A stretch of DNA of 64,000 bases from CAYWNA01 sp964459305 (GCA_964459305.1 CAYWNA010000033.1:1-64000); one strand, 5' to 3'. Positions 18,401-27,460 are shown, counted from the first letter of the stretch. Notes: generated by a model not told the origin, from the letters alone. A program made the numbers and translations.

Positions 18401-20704
18401 GGAGCCGATGACGCGGCCCGTTTTCTAACGGCACGCCAGAGACTTACGACCACGCCGGATGAGGATGACGATCGGCGGGCTAAGGTCTATCTCGCCCTGG
18501 CGTCCTACTACCACACTGACCGCAGCGATTCGCATCTGCATAACGCAATCGAACACTCCGAATCGTTACTCATGGAAGATGACCGCGTTGACTTCCTTCT
18601 CGATCTGTTGCTGATCAACGCCCTTGCCCACAAGAAACTGTTTGACGGCGACAATAGCGAAATCGACCACCGCGACAAAGCAATGCACAGCTTTGCTGCC
18701 TTGATTGCGAAAACAGCTACGGTGAAAGCCCGCCGAGCATACGGCCTAGAGGATCAAGCGTACTATGACGACGTTCTTCGTCCGGCCCTGCAACTGTCGG
18801 CCTATGCGATTGGCACCGTCCCCAACGAGAACGAAGACCCGGCGTCGTTTCTTTTCACACTCGTCCAGGCAAACTCGGAACCATCTGTCTCGGACCCGGA
18901 TCTGCGTGACGATGTCGTCAGGACCTGCGCGGCCTGTGGAGAGTTGATTGCTTCAAGCCCTGACCCGGAATTAACTAAACGCTGGAAGAACGCGGTTGCT
19001 ACGGCACAGTCAATGTTTGAAATCGCGTCCAACTTGGTGCCTGCGGACGTCGACTATCAAGTACGGGAGGCGGAACTGTTCACTCGCCGGTCCGATGGCG
19101 ATGGCCCCAGCAAGATTCGACACGCGATCGATGTTGCCACGTCAGTATTGGACCAGGATGGCAAGCACTCCGGGGCCAACGCTCTCATGGGATGGGCGAG
19201 ACTGCACCAGGGTGCCCATTGCTCTGAAGTTCTAGACCGTCGCACGTACTTCAACCAAGCCATCGACTACTATGGGAAGGGATCAAATTCCGATTCCGTG
19301 CAAGGGGATTTCGACAGAGTTAGCCTCAGCAATGCCTATCTCCTGCTGGGGTTGACCTACAGGGATGAGGATCAGGAACAGTTGCACAACAACCTCGTCG
19401 CAGCCCGCGGCTTGGTCGAGACTGCCGGATCTGCTGCCGCCTACGGAGCAAGAATCCAGACAGCCATGCAACTGGGCAACGTGTTGGAAGACATGTCCGA
19501 CTTCGACGCGCAGCCGCATCTTTGGGACGATGCCGAAGCCAGCTTCGTCCACGCGGTCACGATGGCGGAGGAGATCGGCGAGTTTGAGGGCGCGGCCCGC
19601 CTCTGCCTGGGCCGTTGCCTGTACAAGCGGGCCACGAGGGAACCCGCTGTACAACCGGCTGAACGACTCGACAGACTGAGCAAGGCATTGAAAACGTTGC
19701 AGGACAGCGTTGGCAAGCCACAAACGCCCGGTTATCTGGCGCAGAATCTCTTGCATCAGAGCCTGGTGTTTTACGAGCAATCGCGCGCCGCCGAAAGCGA
19801 TGAGGAGAAGAAAAGCCTGTTGGCGAAGATGGACGAGACAGCCCAGCGCGCAGCGGAGGTGTTCGAAACGAACCATGTTCTGTGGGCCACCTACCAAGTC
19901 AAGTTCGCGGAATCTGCCGAACTTGCAGAGAGATACGACGAAGTGACGAAACGTGCGCAGCGAATAATGGAGACACTTCGAAGCCGTGTGGACGATGGCG
20001 ACAGCGATTTCGTCCCGGGCGACGTCTACGCCGCCGTCGAACTGGTTTGCGCCTGGGAAGACTCGCTTGCGACAAAACTGGAGGTTCTCAAGGAAGGCAT
20101 TGACATTCTTGACAAAAGGCAACAAGAGATCAGCGGCGATTCGTCTATTTTCCAGGAACCGGGGTATTCGAGCTTGATTGATCTCTACGAGCAACGCGTT
20201 TTGGCATGTCTCAACGCAACCCGTGCAGAAGACTGGCTCCGATACGAAAAAGAAGGACTCCAAGCCGATCTGGACAGCTCCCGCGAGCTAGCTCGCCGGA
20301 TGCCGGGACCCTACAACGGGCACAAACTGGGGGAAATCGAAGGAATCGAGGGGACCGTGTATCTCAAGTTGTGCCTGATTCCCGGCACCGACTTCCTGGA
20401 AAATCATGGTAACACGAGCAAGCTGGAAATCGGCACCAAAGCGGTCGAGTCTTTCGGAAAGGCAATTGAACTATCTCATCCAAACAAGAAGGTCCGCTGG
20501 AAAATTTATGCGGCGAACGTTCATCGGCAATTGGCTTCTCTGAGCCCGCCCGACAAGAACAAGCATCTCAGCAGAATCCGTGACCTGATCAAGGATATCG
20601 AATCGGGGCAATTCAGCGCATTCTCCCCCACGGACCGCCGTCATTTGCAGAAGATGTACACCAGTCTGAAGAACTTGGTCGAAGCTTCGCTCCCGAAGAC
20701 CTAA
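15410..20704 (+). CDS. Giant transmembrane Ser/Thr kinase with helical-repeat extracytoplasmic region
   Basis: 1764 aa. The N-terminal Hanks-type kinase domain has a glycine loop LGSGNYGEVW (39-48), the ATP lysine K59 (ALKF), the catalytic loop HLDIKPEN (H195, D197; Leu instead of Arg in HRD), DFG at D214 and SPEC in the activation segment. A single membrane helix follows at about 345-365 (YAALALAFAAIAAFVWGVV). The remaining 1400 residues are predicted helical with TPR-like stretches (for example GARIQTAMQLGNVLEDM, FEGAARLCLGRCLYKRA), probably facing away from the cytoplasm. The loss of the Arg in HRD is typical of kinases not controlled by activation-loop phosphorylation. A GTG at 15473 is an alternative start close to the kinase domain; the SD evidence is weak for both. 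No neighbouring substrate gene is obvious. Confidence 0.82.
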   Translation: MHSVLHPFARPTHQTYISQVVVLRRGEKIAGYTLEQRLGSGNYGEVWRASAGGALAALKFIALGNRAGYREWSGVRRVRRVQHKNLMPITGIWMLDEDGEVLSDELVDRYDEEKQSTEDTLTPDQLLRRPAILVVAMLLADMNLSQRAEKCQEEGSGGGIPVDELLDYMRQSAEGIDFLSAKQHDLGEGVQSIQHLDIKPENIVLRGGSVLICDFGLAQTMGEADLTVTSKLGTLAYISPECLDQKPSLWSDQYSLACSYYKLRTEQWPFDADSSELKLMQAHLNGQLDLSCLPEAERKVIRRAVSTNPKHRFPSSTEMVAALDAAVHPVKKKPEERPRRSWPAYAALALAFAAIAAFVWGVVNRQSNPSGNGQSQTQTSGSSVEQEIENAIAAGQYQEAIDGAAEMPATTQQEFIAKIIRHWAARVHEKNEKGFLASLRELQQVAASGADSQTDSIYGKAIEKWLSDNPSRESTSRIRLLNEILAALYQGAAVNETLVGDRDGLLGKIDDEAMALLSESRVDDARAKWSVLETFGEGWQAKALLGSALADVLVQDWPSLAETLDKVENGLKGSGSTLPPADEVRYLTMQALCAWHADGTANRFVAVLSMAHGLSQNQQTERFLPNWPVLASQHEVLLDGLIEEGLQRLEADEGLSEADQERLNDISAGLLELSRKRVQAEALVKQIPGDPESLDKAQSLLENLDAEVEQRLRQYEDQGQDAPDRLVLLRDKASLLSLRVALRDPSQPAKEAFETWRQNTPPDPRLPLPDLCQDLVGRLEREVLGETATLPLLDLTAILQFLKSISAAGTESPPMATLRRRAEGISIAQRLVDPELDYDELAAACRGAAGTTPPDSLIDALAVLAGWECQLATTDGLTSAQAKELAVHKPALDLLSRHLTSTPTSRLRGYLDYLAGLFRQRTVKSRSLPLNEQVKAYAEAATTLTGAMDDGEDGVLPAIFEAHRRKEIASGVLLGAVDISVNATRRQLGTSPFYGQNGADDAARFLTARQRLTTTPDEDDDRRAKVYLALASYYHTDRSDSHLHNAIEHSESLLMEDDRVDFLLDLLLINALAHKKLFDGDNSEIDHRDKAMHSFAALIAKTATVKARRAYGLEDQAYYDDVLRPALQLSAYAIGTVPNENEDPASFLFTLVQANSEPSVSDPDLRDDVVRTCAACGELIASSPDPELTKRWKNAVATAQSMFEIASNLVPADVDYQVREAELFTRRSDGDGPSKIRHAIDVATSVLDQDGKHSGANALMGWARLHQGAHCSEVLDRRTYFNQAIDYYGKGSNSDSVQGDFDRVSLSNAYLLLGLTYRDEDQEQLHNNLVAARGLVETAGSAAAYGARIQTAMQLGNVLEDMSDFDAQPHLWDDAEASFVHAVTMAEEIGEFEGAARLCLGRCLYKRATREPAVQPAERLDRLSKALKTLQDSVGKPQTPGYLAQNLLHQSLVFYEQSRAAESDEEKKSLLAKMDETAQRAAEVFETNHVLWATYQVKFAESAELAERYDEVTKRAQRIMETLRSRVDDGDSDFVPGDVYAAVELVCAWEDSLATKLEVLKEGIDILDKRQQEISGDSSIFQEPGYSSLIDLYEQRVLACLNATRAEDWLRYEKEGLQADLDSSRELARRMPGPYNGHKLGEIEGIEGTVYLKLCLIPGTDFLENHGNTSKLEIGTKAVESFGKAIELSHPNKKVRWKIYAANVHRQLASLSPPDKNKHLSRIRDLIKDIESGQFSAFSPTDRRHLQKMYTSLKNLVEASLPKT

Positions 20705-20735
20705 GGCGAGCGGCGTTTGAAATCTCACCTCTTGG

Positions 20736-20803
20736 AAAGTAGCAGGCACACTCCGTGTGCCGTAGCCGGAAGCGGACGGCACACGGAGTGTGCCTGCTAC
20801 TTT
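20736..20803. repeat. REPIN-like inverted pair with GTAG heads (28-bp perfect arms)
   Basis: Arms at 20736-20763 and 20776-20803 are exact reverse complements. Each contains GTAG, CA, then a perfect hairpin GGCACAC-TCC-GTGTGCC. The translated frames give SSRHTPCAV and RHTECAC, peptides seen repeatedly in planctomycete proteomes, so this is one copy of a dispersed family. It sits 31 bp after the kinase stop and could also act as a transcript-stabilising or terminating structure. Confidence 0.8.
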
Positions 20804-20854
20804 GGTAAATTCTCATCTGCCGCTCGCCTAAACTCGCACGGTAGTTTCGCGACC

Positions 20855-21088
20855 CTACTGTTTCTGCTCGAGCGCTTGTTGGTACTGGGCAACCAGTTTC
20901 GAGGCTACACCGCGAGCGTCAAATGCCTCCTCCGCTCGATGCCGGGCCAGACTGCCCATTTGCTCTCGCAGTTGACTGCCCTCTAGAAGCTGGATGATCG
21001 CCACGCCCAGCGACTGCGGATCGTCGACGGGTACCAATTCTGCCGCCGACGAGGCATCGGGAAAAATCTCCTGCGTCCCACCGACATG
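20855..21088 (-). pseudogene. Truncated 3' copy of the family-4 glycosyltransferase gene
   Basis: Encodes only the last ~76 residues of a GT-B glycosyltransferase, from VGGTQEIFPDASSAA to a TAG at 20855. About 57 of 72 residues match the C-terminus of the intact gene at 34504-35631. DNA identity is highest at the truncated end: from about 21015 to 21087 only a few bases differ, ending at ...CCCACCGACAT. The match also runs about 10 bp past the stop (TTCGCGA-CCTACT). Both copies lie on the minus strand, so they are direct repeats about 13.6 kb apart. No start codon or N-terminal domain remains. Confidence 0.85.
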
Positions 21089-21288
21089 TATGGAGTGCAC
21101 GAGCCTAATACCGCTTGCGCGGAAAAAGGATCGTGAACGACCCTGCGGATCCGTCCCTTTCCCAACGTCGCAATTTGGGTAAGGAAGATTCTTTCGAAAC
21201 TTTTAGATGAGGTGGCGGGATTTGGTGCCCTGTTGCTATGGATGAAATAGAGGTTATCGACAAGCCCCATTTTTGAAAGGAAATTCCA

Positions 21289-22383
21289 ATGTATCTGAGA
21301 AATTGGCGCACAAATCGAAAGAACAACACCTGCAACTCGCACCGCCGCAACCGTCGAAAGCGGAGGAATCTCCGCACGACCCATCTGTCCCTCGAGAATC
21401 TCGAGAACCGGGAATTGCTTGCGGCAGCCAGTATTGCGTTCGATTCAGGCAGTGGGGTTATCGACATCACCGGCTCGGGTAAAGACGATGCCGTGGAAGT
21501 CAGCGAGACCCCGGGAAACCGCATCACAGTGCGAGTACAGACCGGAAGCAAGACCAAGGAGAAAGTGTTCGACCATTCGAAAGTGAACAAGATACGTTTC
21601 GGCGGCGGCGAAGGAGACGACGTGTTCGTGAACAACACTTCGATCCGGTCGAAGGCCTACGGTGGCATCGGCAACGACCTAATCATCGGCGGGACGGCAC
21701 GCGATCACTTGTATGGCGGATGGGGCGACGACATGCTGTTCGGCGGCGGTGCCGATGACGTACTCAAAGGTAGTTTCGGCAACGACGTTCTAGATGGCCA
21801 GAAGGGTAACGACGAGTTGTTCGGCGGTTGGGGGCGTGACGAGCTGTATGGCGGGGCTGGTAAAGATAAGCTGTATGGAAGCAGGGGCAGTGATCTGCTG
21901 TCAGGCGGCAGCAGCAGGGATCATTTGGAGGGTGGATCCGGCGACGACGTTCTTCTCGGCGGAAGTGGAGGGGACAAACTGTACGGCAACGCTGGCAGAG
22001 ATATCCTGAAGGGAGGCAGTGGCAAAGACAAGCTGCGTGGCGGCCGGGGGCGAGACCGACTGTACGGTGGAGGTGGAAATGGACCCTCGGCCAACGAGCC
22101 AAACGCCAGGCCCCCAGCTAGAGTTTCGCACATCATGCTCCCAGAGAACGACTTAGACGCTAGGCCCGGCCAACTACAGATTCCGAGTGAAATTGTCGAC
22201 ACCGCAATTGGAGCAAGCCTCGACACCGATTGGCTCGACGTGGATCCCGGACAACTTCTATTCGGAAACGCCAATTCATCCGGTGATATCGAGACTTCGC
22301 TGCCCGGCAACGAAACGGGTGACTGGTTTGAAGGTGCGGCAGCGTTCGCGAAATGCTACCAGTGGAGCAGCTCGACTCCCTAG
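21289..22383 (+). CDS. Exported RTX-like calcium-binding repeat protein
   Basis: 364 aa from an ATG at 21289 with AAAGGA about 8 nt upstream. The N-terminus is strongly basic (RTNRKNN, RRNRRKRRNLR) and leads into LSLENLENRELLAAASI, the L-E-x-R-x-L-L motif that precedes the mature part of many exported planctomycete proteins. Residues about 105-265 hold roughly 16 nonapeptide-like repeats of the type GG-G-D-L-G (GGIGNDLIIGG, GGSGDDVLLGGSGGDKLYG), expected to fold into a calcium-bound beta-roll. No catalytic domain is visible, and the C-terminal 95 residues are unassigned. Likely a cell-surface or matrix protein. Confidence 0.8.
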   Translation: MYLRNWRTNRKNNTCNSHRRNRRKRRNLRTTHLSLENLENRELLAAASIAFDSGSGVIDITGSGKDDAVEVSETPGNRITVRVQTGSKTKEKVFDHSKVNKIRFGGGEGDDVFVNNTSIRSKAYGGIGNDLIIGGTARDHLYGGWGDDMLFGGGADDVLKGSFGNDVLDGQKGNDELFGGWGRDELYGGAGKDKLYGSRGSDLLSGGSSRDHLEGGSGDDVLLGGSGGDKLYGNAGRDILKGGSGKDKLRGGRGRDRLYGGGGNGPSANEPNARPPARVSHIMLPENDLDARPGQLQIPSEIVDTAIGASLDTDWLDVDPGQLLFGNANSSGDIETSLPGNETGDWFEGAAAFAKCYQWSSSTP

Positions 22384-22668
22384 ATCGTCACCCGCGGTTC
22401 GGGCATCAAACCGGGTCATCTCATTCCCTGTGCCGTAAGAATTCGGAACAACCAACCGAGGCGTGCAAACCCATTGTTTGCATGCCTTGTTCTCATTCAA
22501 AGCATCATTTGCTCGGCTCACTCTGTCCTGCCGCAACCCGCATCCACCCCAAGGTGCGCGCATTCGAACGTAGTAATTCGTGTTCCCCCGAAATGCGTTG
22601 CTACGTGCCGGTTTGGCGATATAATCGAGGGAGCATTTACACGAGAACCGCTGGTGGGGAGGCTTTCA

Positions 22669-23295
22669 GTGAGCGATGACGTGACGGTGTGGATCCGGGC
22701 ACTAGCGGACAACGACGACGCGGCTATCCAAAAGATATGGGAACGGTACTACTCGCAACTGCTCGCGTTGGCACGTGGCAGATTGGGCAACAACCGCCGC
22801 ATGGCCGACGAAGAGGATGCGGTCTTGAGCGCCTTCAACAGCTTCTACCAGGGTTTGCAGTCGGGTCGTTTCCCACGACTGAACGACCGTCATGATCTGT
22901 GGAAGGTGCTTCTGACACTGACCGCCCGCAAGACGACCCAGTATCGGCGTCGCGGGCATGCGGACAAACGAGGTGGGGGCAATGTTCGTGGAGAATCGGT
23001 GTTCGTAGGAAGCGACACTCAAGACGCAGTCGCCGGAATCAACGCGGCAACAGACAACCAACCGACACCGGAGTTCGCAGCCCTGGTTGCCGAGCAGTGC
23101 GACCAGCTGCTGGCGTCGCTGGACGATGACGCACAACGCCAAATCGCCTTACTGAAATTGGAAGGCTACACGAATCCAGAAATATCCGAGCAACTCGGTT
23201 GCGGCTTGCGTACCGTGGAACGCAAACTCACGAAGATCCGTGACAAATGGGCGCGACATGGCAAAGAGAGACAGGGAAGACGCGCGGAGCGGTAA
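22669..23295 (+). CDS. ECF-type RNA polymerase sigma factor
   Basis: 208 aa from a GTG at 22669, chosen because GGGGAGG ends 6 nt upstream; longer in-frame versions lack homologous sequence. Region 2 is seen at about 8-90 (WIRALADNDDAAIQKIWERYY, DEEDAVLSAFNSFYQG) and region 4 at about 140-195, with a helix-turn-helix (LLKLEGYTNPEISEQLGCGLRTVERKL). This is the small planctomycete ECF class typically encoded next to a Ser/Thr kinase with an N-terminal EDYxxxxP region, as here: the kinase gene begins 200 bp downstream. The likely role is transcription control switched by that kinase. Confidence 0.88.
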   Translation: MSDDVTVWIRALADNDDAAIQKIWERYYSQLLALARGRLGNNRRMADEEDAVLSAFNSFYQGLQSGRFPRLNDRHDLWKVLLTLTARKTTQYRRRGHADKRGGGNVRGESVFVGSDTQDAVAGINAATDNQPTPEFAALVAEQCDQLLASLDDDAQRQIALLKLEGYTNPEISEQLGCGLRTVERKLTKIRDKWARHGKERQGRRAER

Positions 23296-23342
23296 TCGAT
23301 GCTGTGTGCGGGTTTTCCGACCCCGCACACGAGGCGACGGTT

Positions 23343-23400
23343 AGGTCTCCGAGATCGACGAGACCTTCGGTCGGGCATACGGCAAGGTCGGGAGACCTGC
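23343..23400. repeat. GGTCTCC-family palindromic repeat
   Basis: AGGTCTCCGA at 23343 and TCGGGAGACCT ending near 23398 form an inverted pair. Inside lies AGACCTTCGGTCG, the reverse complement of the CGACCGAAGGTCT unit seen again at 33.2-33.4 kb. It is followed by GCGCCGAACGCG, a tail also present (with small changes) inside the kinase gene at 23.9 kb and at 33.13 kb. Confidence 0.6.
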
Positions 23401-23424
23401 GCCGAACGCGTAGTTGACCTTCGT

Positions 23425-23489
23425 GTACGTCAGCCTTTCCAGGTGGAAGCGGGCGCGCTAACGAAGCCAGACTGGAGAGGCTGGCGTAC
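23425..23489. repeat. Imperfect inverted repeat before the kinase start
   Basis: GTACGTCAGCCTTTCCAG at 23425-23442 pairs with CTGGAGAGGCTGGCGTAC at 23472-23489 (16 of 18 positions). The right arm ends immediately before the GGAG that serves the kinase start at 23501. It therefore could affect translation start of that gene, though the long spacer makes this uncertain. Confidence 0.5.
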
Positions 23490-23500
23490 GGAGAATGACC

Positions 23501-26500
23501 ATGAGCGATGATGCGAGCCGGGCCGAAGTAACGCAATCTAAGTCGATGGGCGCTGAAATCGACACGATCGCCGATCGTTTCGAGGCCGCGTGGCTGGCGG
23601 GCGAGCAACCGCAGATCGAAGACTACATGACAGCGCTGCCTCGGCAGGAGGAAGCATCGCGCCAGATCCTCCTGGAACTGGTGATGATCGATCTGGAGCA
23701 CCGGTGGCGACGTGCTACCGAGCAAGTAGAACAAGCGACGCCGGGACCGGCGGAGGAAACACTAGAAGGCACTTCAAAACCTGGCTGCGGCCGGTCTCCC
23801 GAACCTGGTTCTGGCCGGTCTCCCGACCGAGCCATAGCGGTCGACCGGAGGTCTCCCCCGGATCTTGGAGACCTGCGGTCGTCGGCACGGCGGGGTCAGA
23901 GACCCGCGCAGAACGCGAGCGAACCCGCGCCGAACGTTGGAGAAGCGGTGCCCGGACCGACGGAAGAAACGCTGGATGTAACTGCCAGGCCGTCGACGGT
24001 TTTCGGGCCACGTCTGGAAGACTATGTCCGGCGTTTTCCTGCGTTGGGCAGTGTCGAGAAGCTGCCAGGCGACGTGATTGCCTTCGAGTACCGGGTGCGT
24101 CACCTTTGGGGCGATAAGCCTGGCCACAACGAGTATTTGCAGAGGTTTGGAGCCGAACTTTTCGAGACGCTTTCCGAAATCGATCGAGAGTTGTTATTGA
24201 ATACACAAGCGGCAGATGCTGGTATTGAAACGTCGAGGATTCCGGCGGGGAAACCGTTTCCCGAGGAAGCGACCACGACGGTAGGAGCCAGGCCGCCTGG
24301 CGGACGATCAACCGCCGATGCTCCCGCCGTTGGCACCGCGGTTCGTTACTTTGGCGACTATGAACTCTTGGAAGAAATCGCCCGGGGCGGCATGGGGGTG
24401 GTCTACAAGGTCCGGCAGATGAGCCTGAACAGGATCGTCGCGTTAAAGATGATCTTGGCGGGGCAGCTTGCCGACGAGGAGCAGGTAAAACGATTTCATG
24501 CCGAAGCGGAAGCGGCGGCCAACTTGGACCACCCAGGAATCGTACCGATCTACGAAATCGGCGAGCATGAGGGCCAGCACTACTTCTCCATGGGCTATGT
24601 GGAAGGCGCCAGCCTGTCTGCCAAGGTGGCCGAAGGGCCACTACCGTCGCGCGAAGCGGCCGAACTGACAGAGAAGATCGCCGCAGCGGTAGGCTACGCC
24701 CACGAGCAAGGTGTCATCCACCGTGATTTGAAGCCGGCAAATGTATTGTTGAGGAAAAGTCTGGGGTCGAGCGCTGACGGAGGGGCGATCTCCGACGCTG
24801 AACCGTCGACCCTTGACAATCAACCCATGGTCACCGACTTCGGCTTGGCAAAAAGGATCGAAGGCGACAGCGACCTGACGGTCACCGGTCAGATTCTGGG
24901 CACGCCGGCCTACATGCCGCCTGAGCAGGCGTCGGGCAGGATTGACGAGGTGGCGGAGACAGCGGACGTCTATTCGCTGGGCGCGATTCTCTACAACCTG
25001 TTGACCGGTCGCCCGCCGTTCCAAGCGGACAATCGTCTGGACACGCTCAAGCAAGTTCTGGAGCAAGAGACGGTTTCGCCGCGGCAGTTGAATCCCAATG
25101 TGCCACAGGATCTGGAGACGATCTGCCTGAAGTGCTTGGAGAAAGATCGGCGCAAGCGTTACCCCACGGCGAAGGAAATGGGAGAGGAACTCAGGCGGTT
25201 TCTTCGCGGCGAACCGATCCATGCCCGCCCCGTTACATCCGTCGAGCGGGCCTGGCGGTTCTGCAAGCGGAAGCCCGTCGTTTCCAGCCTGACGGCGGCA
25301 CTGGTCGTGACGCTGGTCGGCGGCCTGGTGGGCGTCACGTGGCAATGGATTCGTGCCGAAGACAACGCGGCCAAGGCCCGAACGGAATCCACGAGAGCCT
25401 GGGCCGCGTCCGAAAAGGCGGAGACGGAAGCGAAACGGGCGGCGGACGCATCGGAAAGGGCCGAAGCAGAAGCCGAACACGCGAGAGAGCAGGAGCGGAT
25501 CGTCCGGCGCAACCTATACCTGGCCGACATGAATCTGGCAGCCCAGGCGTGGGACTTGAACAACGTCGGGCGAATGCTAGACCTCCTCAACGCCTACCGG
25601 CCGGGGCCTGGAGAAGAAGACCTCCGCGGCTTCGAGTGGTATCACTTCTGGCACGTCTGCCACCGCGATCTGAAGACCATCCAATTCCCGAGCATGGTAG
25701 CGAGCGTGGCGTTCTCTCCTGACGGTAAAACGCTGGCCTTGAGCACCATGGAACACGGCGTCAGGATCTTGGACTCGGCCTCGGGAGAGACGCGGACTTT
25801 CCTCCGGGCCTATTCGGCTCGCGTGGCTTTCTCACCCGATGGCAAGCGACTAGCTACCAGCAGTAGCGACCGGACCATCCGGCTCTGGGACCCCGTCACC
25901 GGCGATGAGTTCGCCCTGTTCAAGGGGCACACGGACTGGATCTCTTCAGTCGCTTTCTCCCCTGACGACCAGACCTTGGCCTCGGGAAGCTATGACGGAA
26001 CCGTCCGGCTTTGGGACCTGGCGACAGAGAAGCCAAAGGCGACATTCGAAGGACATGAATTGGAGGTATATTGCGTCTCCTTTTCCCCCGACGGCAAGAC
26101 GCTGGCGTCCGGAGGTGGAGACGGTACGATCAGGCTTTGGGACCCTGACAGCGGCAAGGAGCGGGCCGATCTTGTGGGGGATGCCTTCGCAGTTCGCGCC
26201 GTTTCATTTTCTCCAGACGGCAAGACGCTGGCATCAGGCGCTCAAGAAGGTAAGGTCAAGTTGTGGGATTTGGCCACCGGGCAAGAGAGGGCCACCCTTC
26301 AAGATTCCTTCGTGTGGAATGTAAACTCCGTGGCATTCGCCCCTGACGGCGAGACGCTTGCGACGAGTGATGCCGATCATACGGTGAAGCTGTGGAACCT
26401 GGCAACTCTCGAATTAAAGGCGACGTTCAAGGGGCACCACCAGCCGGTGAGGTCGGTGTCGTTTTCTCCCGACGGCAAGATCTTGGCATCAGGAAGTGGC

Positions 26501-27460
26501 GACGGTACGGTCAAGCTTTGGGACGCAGCTGCCCCTGATCGAGATTTCGTGCTCAGGGGGCACAAGAAGCTCGTTAACTGTGTGGCCTTCTCCCCCGACG
26601 GCAAGACCCTCGTCTCTGGTAGTTGTGACAACACGGTAAGACTCTGGGACGTGGTCACTGGCGAGCCGAAGACTACGTTGGAGGGACATCAGCACTACGT
26701 CACCAGCGCCACGTTTTCACCCGATGGCCGGACAGTGGCTTCGGGAAGCTACGACCAAACCGCCAAGCTGTGGGGCCTTGCCGCCAGCCGGGAACAGGCC
26801 ACACTCGAGGGACATGCGGACATCGTTACTTCAGTCGCGTTCTCGCCCGACGGCAACACGGTGGCAACCGCCAGCGGTGGCGTGAAGTTGTGGGAGCGAT
26901 CGACCGGAACAGAAAAGGCCACGCTCGAAAGGCGGAAGGGGTATGGTGGCGCGCTGCTTTTCACAGGCTCTATTGCGTTCACACCCGATGGAAGCACGCT
27001 GGCTGCGGGTAACGGCCAGGGCGAAGTGGAACTTTGGGACACGCTCACCTGGCAGAGAAGGGCCATACTCCCTGGACACTACACATCCGCGATCTGGTCT
27101 TTGGCGTTTTCCTCCGATGGCAAGATCCTTGCTTCGGCGACTCGTAACGGAACGGTCAAGCTCTGGAACATCGCGACCGGCCGGAACGTGCTCAACCTTC
27201 GAGGACATGCAAATGAGGTTCATTCTGCCGTGTTCTCCCCTGACGGCAAGACGCTCGCGTCCGGGAGTGGCGACGGCACGGTCCGATTGTGGGACGCCGG
27301 CACGGGCCGCCTGCGGGCCACGCTGAGCGACCACACCAAGAGCGTCACCTGCGTGGCCTTCTCTCCGGACGGCCGGATCCTGGCCTCCGCCAGCCACGAC
27401 AAAACGATCCGACTCTGGCGCACGGCCACCGAAGAGGACGTGGCGACCGCAGATCCGTAG
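23501..27460 (+). CDS. Ser/Thr kinase with 14 WD40 repeats
   Basis: 1319 aa. The ATG at 23501 has GGAG 7 nt upstream, better than the ATG at 23495. Residues 1-200 are the regulatory region shared with the next kinase (DTIADRFEAAWLAGEQPQIEDY, PRLEDYVRRFPALG). The kinase domain spans about 284-560, with ARGGMGVVYK, HRDLKPAN (D409) and DFG (D446). A membrane helix lies at about 592-614 (SSLTAALVVTLVGGLVGVTW), then an Ala/Glu/Arg-rich coiled coil (615-680). Residues about 733-1310 hold 14 WD40 units (V-FSPDGKTLASGS-DGT-RLWD), enough for two seven-bladed propellers. A 70-residue insertion at about 88-158 contains a GGTCTCC-family repeat read in frame. Probably paired with the ECF sigma factor upstream. 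Confidence 0.9.
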   Translation: MSDDASRAEVTQSKSMGAEIDTIADRFEAAWLAGEQPQIEDYMTALPRQEEASRQILLELVMIDLEHRWRRATEQVEQATPGPAEETLEGTSKPGCGRSPEPGSGRSPDRAIAVDRRSPPDLGDLRSSARRGQRPAQNASEPAPNVGEAVPGPTEETLDVTARPSTVFGPRLEDYVRRFPALGSVEKLPGDVIAFEYRVRHLWGDKPGHNEYLQRFGAELFETLSEIDRELLLNTQAADAGIETSRIPAGKPFPEEATTTVGARPPGGRSTADAPAVGTAVRYFGDYELLEEIARGGMGVVYKVRQMSLNRIVALKMILAGQLADEEQVKRFHAEAEAAANLDHPGIVPIYEIGEHEGQHYFSMGYVEGASLSAKVAEGPLPSREAAELTEKIAAAVGYAHEQGVIHRDLKPANVLLRKSLGSSADGGAISDAEPSTLDNQPMVTDFGLAKRIEGDSDLTVTGQILGTPAYMPPEQASGRIDEVAETADVYSLGAILYNLLTGRPPFQADNRLDTLKQVLEQETVSPRQLNPNVPQDLETICLKCLEKDRRKRYPTAKEMGEELRRFLRGEPIHARPVTSVERAWRFCKRKPVVSSLTAALVVTLVGGLVGVTWQWIRAEDNAAKARTESTRAWAASEKAETEAKRAADASERAEAEAEHAREQERIVRRNLYLADMNLAAQAWDLNNVGRMLDLLNAYRPGPGEEDLRGFEWYHFWHVCHRDLKTIQFPSMVASVAFSPDGKTLALSTMEHGVRILDSASGETRTFLRAYSARVAFSPDGKRLATSSSDRTIRLWDPVTGDEFALFKGHTDWISSVAFSPDDQTLASGSYDGTVRLWDLATEKPKATFEGHELEVYCVSFSPDGKTLASGGGDGTIRLWDPDSGKERADLVGDAFAVRAVSFSPDGKTLASGAQEGKVKLWDLATGQERATLQDSFVWNVNSVAFAPDGETLATSDADHTVKLWNLATLELKATFKGHHQPVRSVSFSPDGKILASGSGDGTVKLWDAAAPDRDFVLRGHKKLVNCVAFSPDGKTLVSGSCDNTVRLWDVVTGEPKTTLEGHQHYVTSATFSPDGRTVASGSYDQTAKLWGLAASREQATLEGHADIVTSVAFSPDGNTVATASGGVKLWERSTGTEKATLERRKGYGGALLFTGSIAFTPDGSTLAAGNGQGEVELWDTLTWQRRAILPGHYTSAIWSLAFSSDGKILASATRNGTVKLWNIATGRNVLNLRGHANEVHSAVFSPDGKTLASGSGDGTVRLWDAGTGRLRATLSDHTKSVTCVAFSPDGRILASASHDKTIRLWRTATEEDVATADP
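23765..23974 (+). repeat. GGTCTCC-family repeat inserted in frame in the kinase linker
   Basis: Compared with the paralogous kinase at 27883, this gene has 70 extra codons between two copies of a PGPxEETL-coding segment (TPGPAEETL before, VPGPTEETL after). The extra DNA contains CCGGTCTCCCGA, GGAGGTCTCCC, TTGGAGACCTGCGG and GGTCAGAGACCCGCGCAGAACG, the same units as in the intergenic repeats at 23.34 and 33.1 kb. The reading frame stays open through it. Confidence 0.65.

Noticed and set aside
21700..22080. Tandem repeats as a CRISPR array
   Set aside because: They are in-frame RTX nonapeptide codons with no spacers.
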